NCBI GenBank assembly: GCA_022316685.1
Contig: JAKJHU010000054.1
Location: 496,001-560,000 of the forward strand
Direction of reading: 5' to 3'
Length of the DNA: 64,000 nt
Origin: Progne subis subis
Lineage: Eukaryota; Chordata; Aves; Passeriformes; Hirundinidae
Notes under the pieces: model-generated
Seen by the model: only the letters and a program-made list of their open reading frames with translations
What the model was told of the DNA's origin: nothing
Database searches by the model: none
Translations under genes and position numbers: made by a program
Shown here: positions 59,696 to 64,000 of the stretch, one piece after another
Position numbering within the stretch: the first letter of the stretch is position 1
Layout: each line of letters opens with the position of its first letter

Positions 59696-61496
59696 AACGG
59701 GTCAGTGTGATTTTATGACCAGAGTGTGATTAACTGGTCACATTCCCAATTTCATGTGGAAATGGGGATGCTGGGAGCACGTTCCTCAGGCTGGGAGGGA
59801 CAAGGATCCAGGGGCTTCCTTGCACCCCTCGGGGTTTGGACAAAGGAGGATCAGGCAGGGCTCAGGTCCCATTTCACACAAAAACCCTGTAATTTCCCAG
59901 CAGCGGCACCATCACAGCCCATCCAGACCTTGCCATTATTCCCTTTTAGATTTCAGGCTTAAAACCCCTGCCAAGTGTCATTTCCCCCCATTTCCCAGGC
60001 ACTCAGCTCAGCTTCAGCTCTCACACAAAAGCTTTAGGCAAGGGACATCTCTCTTTCTGCAGAGCAGACTGCAGGACATCAAATCAGAAAAAAAACCAGA
60101 GCTGCCCCCAGTGGGGTCTGAGATTTCCAGACTTTTTCCTTCTTCAGGACATCTTTGCATATTGCAGATGTGTTAAATACCCACAAAGAGGGATCTTCAC
60201 ACTCGAAGGAAGACCAGCAAAAAAAAACCTAAAAAAAGACCCAGAAAGAGCTGTTAATACAGGATTAAGGTGAATCCTCATCATCCCTTCTGTTTTTTAT
60301 CATATTTTGGGGGTTTAGGGGGTTTTGTTCATAGATAGCTGCCTTTACGATGCTTCTTAAAGCAGAAAACAAATGATACTCAGTGTTCTCGAAGCACTTT
60401 GGAAGCTGAGAGCTCTGTGGGATTTTCCTTGCACGTCTCAGAGCAAAAGGGAAAGGTAAAAACTTCAGCGGGGTTGATGAGATCACCCTGTGCTGGAGTC
60501 TCCCTCAACGTGTCACCGCTTCATACCTATAATCTCATCTGGTAAGGCTGAAAAACAAATTTGATGTCAGGAACTTGGAATGATAATTTGAATTCCAGCT
60601 CAAATAATAACACACGTGGCAGAGGAGCTGGATTATGGGGATATTTACTGGGGAGAAAGGCCCTGAGCTGGTGGTCATGGTGCCCTGATTACCTTCACCC
60701 TGCACAAACTGAGGTTATTAATGCAGTTTTAAAGCACAGAGGGGTGGAAAACAAGAAGGAAAATGCTCATTTTAGCCCCGGCAGAAATAAAACTTCCTAA
60801 AAATGCAGGGCATAAAAACCTCAGGATCATTTGTAAGTTAAGTCCTTATCCCAGAGGGCTGGAGGAGGGTTAGAAATGGATTATTCCATCCAGGTGACAA
60901 CAACCACTTCTCCTGTTTTTGTGGGTGGCAGCTCACGGAATCAAAGGCATCCTGCAAACCTGATCCGTTTACAGCTCAGGCAGGAAAAGACCTCGGGGCC
61001 AGGGATGTGGCCACACAGAAATTGCTCAAATGACAGGAAAACAGATCTTCCATCCACTCAGGGCAAAATCCACTTTGCTTCCACTCCCCAGCTGCTTAAA
61101 AGAGCTTTTAAACCTCTCCCTGTTCCCCATTTATCTTGAATTTCAGCGGGGAAGATGAGGATGATGTTCCCTGTTGCACACAGCTCCCAAACTGAGATAT
61201 TTGCCCGAATCCACTCCCCTGAGTGTGAACAGGATCACCTCCTGAGGCCTGGGAGGAGCTGCTGCCCAGGAGCGCAGGCACCGACAGGAGAACGGCCAGG
61301 CAAAGCTGGGCTTTGGGCTGGGGCTTTGCTAAGCTGCTCTGCCAGCCCTTCCCTGGCACAAAGCAGCAGGGTGGGCATCAGCAGAGCCAAAATCTCACTC
61401 TGGGCAGCCTTCAGGGCTTGGAGGAGCTGCCAGGTACATCCCAGGGGTTGCAGTGAAACAGCACAAGGGCACAAGCCCCAAACCAGCCCTACCCAA

Positions 61497-61883
61497 TGTC
61501 ACCGAGACACACAAAGCAGTCACACGCAGACAAGAGATTTTCGCAGGGCAGAGGTCCTTCCGATCCAGCTCACAGCTGAGAGAGCGGAGAGAAGAGCTTC
61601 TTTGTTTATTCTTTACTTTTTATACATTTGTGGGTCTAGCAGAAGATTGGCTTTTTGCGTTTCCACCCCTCAGCCTCAGTGGCCAGACTAATTGTCAGTT
61701 ACAGTTGTTTTCAGGTTAGAAATATGCAAACAAAGGACAGAGAATGAAAAACAAAGGATTTGTTTATGTTACATCTGTGGGAAAAGGTAGAAAACTGCTC
61801 TAATATTGTACAGTAACTAAAAGATCTGACTCCATTATGAAATTCAAAAAGGCCTTAAAAAACTCAGAAAAACCAGGGTAACA
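61497..61883 (-). mobile_element. Solo LTR (E) with perfect 6-bp target duplication
   Basis: 387 bp, TGTCACCGAG...GGGTAACA on the + strand. Flanked on both sides by ACCCAA (61491-61496 and 61884-61889). Read on the minus strand it has TATAAAAAG (61624-61616) and AATAAA (61610-61605), so the promoter points left. A 6-bp duplication is typical of the alpha/betaretrovirus-like (ERVK) class. No internal genes remain. Confidence 0.9.
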
Positions 61884-63586
61884 ACCCAAGGCTCCACTTC
61901 CCCCTTGCCCCCAGTGCTTATCCCAAATCCAACAAGCCCTCAAGCTGGAGGGAAGCCTGACTCACTCCCTATCACGGCCATCAGTCATCCACACACGTGG
62001 CTTTGGCCTGTGGAAAAATAAAAAAGGAATTGCTTTAATTTTCCAACAGTTCAGGGCCAGATATCCCTGCTGGCACGGAGAGCTGTGAGTTTTTCACGGG
62101 GGCCCTTCGCTCCTTACGCAGAGTTTGTGTTCTCTGCTCCTTCCCGCCGCAGACCGGAGCAGCTGCAGGGGATTTGGGGCATCCTGGCTCCTCCATCCCA
62201 CAGCACATGGGTGTTTTGTCCCCTTCTCCTGGCCATGGGGACAGGCAGATGTCACCCTGAGGGCACCGGCAGCACCCACTGGCTCCTTAGCCTGGCACTG
62301 GGGTTTTGGGAAGAGCTGAGCCGCTCTCCAAGGAAGCTTTTCCACGAGGAGAGAGGCAGGAAGATAAAAGGCTGGCCACGGGAGAGAAGACACTTGTTCA
62401 GATGTCTTTGATCTGGAGCAAACACCCCCTTTCCTTGCTGGAAAACCTCCTGCACAGTCTGAGCGTCCTGGACAGCAAATCTGCCCCTCCCGAGGCCTCA
62501 GGGACCCAAAGGGGACCAGAGCTGCACTCAGGGGTTCCCTTGAACTGCATTACACACTTCTGCAAATAGGGATGGGACCAAATCCAGCCCCTGACTTCCA
62601 AACGATCTGGAAAAGAGTTTTTCCTTGGCTCCTTTCACACCCCCAAGCCTCGGGCCAGGCTGGGATCTCGGCAGGGCCTGGAGAGGCACTCCAGCCGTGC
62701 ACCACTGCCTGGACACCCACACAAAACTCACCCAAACATTTCCACCTCCCAAATTCCTCCCTCACAGCACTCCAGCCTCCTCCAGCACAAGTTACAGCTT
62801 TTGGATTGGATTTGCTAGCTGGAGTCAGCATCCCCTGAACTCCAGAGCCACGCCGGAGAGCCCAGGCCAACTTTTTCCTGGCCATGGAGACTCAGGACGT
62901 GTTTACCCAGGGCTTGGAAAAACGATTCAACTTTTATTTTAGCTCAGAGGAGAGACCAAGGGGTCACCTTTAAGCTAAGGGTGGTATAAATAGAAGCTGA
63001 GTGAAGAAAAGCAATGTACAGAGAGTCAGGAAAGCCTCTCCAGGAGGGAGGAGGGAAGCAGGACCCCATAAACCTGAGCAGGGACATTTTTTAAAAAGAG
63101 AGTTAACAGGGACCAGGGTCCAGGTCAGCTCCATCCACCTCTGGATGGATAAGGACGAGCTCCCAGCTGCTTCAACATATTTATTTATGCATATTTTTGT
63201 GCCACAGGATGCGGAGCAGAAGCCAAAACTTCTGCAGCACTCCTGGCCCTGAGCGTTCTCCTGCTCTCACACGTGGTGCCAAGCCTCCGTCAAAGCGAAA
63301 GAAGTCTGGGGGAAGAGAGGGCTGGGAGCTGGAAAATCACCCTGGTGACTAAAGCACGCAGCTTTCTGGGGACTTACAGAACATCAGTATCTCAGGAAAC
63401 CACCACGAAACACTGTGATGGAGTTACTTTTCACTCAGCTGCCAAAAAAAAGGGGATTAAAGCACAGCTGGTGTCACCCAAACCTGAGCAGGGCAACGCC
63501 GCCAACGAGGAGCTGCAGCACAGCCCTGCTGCTGCTGGAGTTGTTCTGTCAGCTGCACAGCCCCTGCTGCCCTCTGCAAGGCAACA

Positions 63587-64000
63587 GCCATCCGTAATCC
63601 ATCCATCATCCATCTCTACATCCATCCATCCCTTATCTGTCATCCATCCGTCATCTATCCATCCATCATCTATCCATCCCTCCATCCATAATCCATCCAT
63701 CATCCATCTCTACATCCATCCATCCATCCATCCATCCATCCATCATCCATCTCTACATCCATCCATCCATCCATCCATCCATCCATCCATCATCCATCTC
63801 TACATCCATCCATCCATCATCCATCATCCATCCATCCATCCATCCATCCATCCATCCATCCATCATCCATCCATCCATCCATCCATCCATCATCCATAAT
63901 CCATCCATCATCCATCTCTACATCCATCCATCCATCCATCATCCATCATCCATCCCTTATCTGTCATCCACCCATCATCCATCCATCCATCCCTCCATCC
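63587..64000. repeat. ATCC/ATC tandem array
   Basis: Dominated by CATC(CATC)n with interspersed TCTCTACAT blocks, for more than 400 bases to the end of the window. The open frame rich in His-Pro-Ser through it is a repeat artefact. Confidence 0.97.

Larger units (their letters stand above)
46593..64000. other. Upstream part of LRRC75A intron / right flank
   Basis: 17.4 kb without a recognised exon. If LRRC75A is intact, this is mostly its intron. It contains a cluster of solo LTRs (49629-51721), further LTRs at 56160 and 61497, a CR1 tail at 59625, several microsatellites and the ATCC array at the right end. A GC-rich, CpG-containing stretch at 50060-50470 carries no convincing ORF. Confidence 0.5.

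Noticed and set aside
62915..62970. Possible CR1 fragment (GAGGAGAGACCAAGGGGTCACC)
   Set aside because: Only a short, weak resemblance to an internal CR1 segment; not enough to call.
63273..63899. 208-codon frame rich in His, Pro and Ser
   Set aside because: It is the ATCC microsatellite read as protein.
46593..64000. Search for the missing LRRC75A 5' exons
   Set aside because: No minus-strand stretch resembling the conserved N-terminal region was found, so none is annotated.

Overview
The window is vertebrate nuclear DNA, almost certainly avian. It has classic GT-AG introns, two CpG-island promoters, CR1 LINE tails and several solo avian-type LTRs. I infer a songbird from the LTR content, but the sequence alone does not prove this.

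Layout. (1) About 690-15798, + strand: a complete NCBP3 gene (nuclear cap-binding subunit 3). Its 13 coding exons splice in frame to 606 codons plus a stop. A GC-rich 34-bp minisatellite sits just upstream in its CpG-island promoter. (2) About 18954-21175, + strand: a compact TATA plus 5'TOP non-coding transcription unit. It carries two intronic C/D-box snoRNAs with perfect or wobble terminal stems and is best read as the avian SNHG29 (SNORD49/SNORD65 host). (3) 31684-46592, - strand: the last two coding exons of LRRC75A, in the same snoRNA-host/LRRC75A neighbourhood known from mammals. The 5' exons were not found up to base 64000 and probably lie beyond the window. (4) The rest is intron or intergenic DNA: CR1 tails, four solo LTRs plus one probable LTR, several small minisatellites, and a large ATCC array running off the right edge.

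How the parts relate. NCBP3 and the snoRNA host are tandem on the + strand. The snoRNA host and LRRC75A are convergent, separated by about 10.5 kb in which I see no gene. NCBP3 acts in mRNA cap binding and export. The snoRNAs guide rRNA 2'-O-methylation. LRRC75A is a poorly characterised leucine-rich-repeat protein. No operons, CRISPR arrays or prokaryotic features are present. The most notable items are the conserved snoRNA host with a Kozak-perfect small ORF, an 18S-complementary snoRNA guide, a related family of LTRs with an orphan 26-bp LTR terminus beside an LRRC75A splice acceptor, and two solo LTRs with intact target-site duplications.
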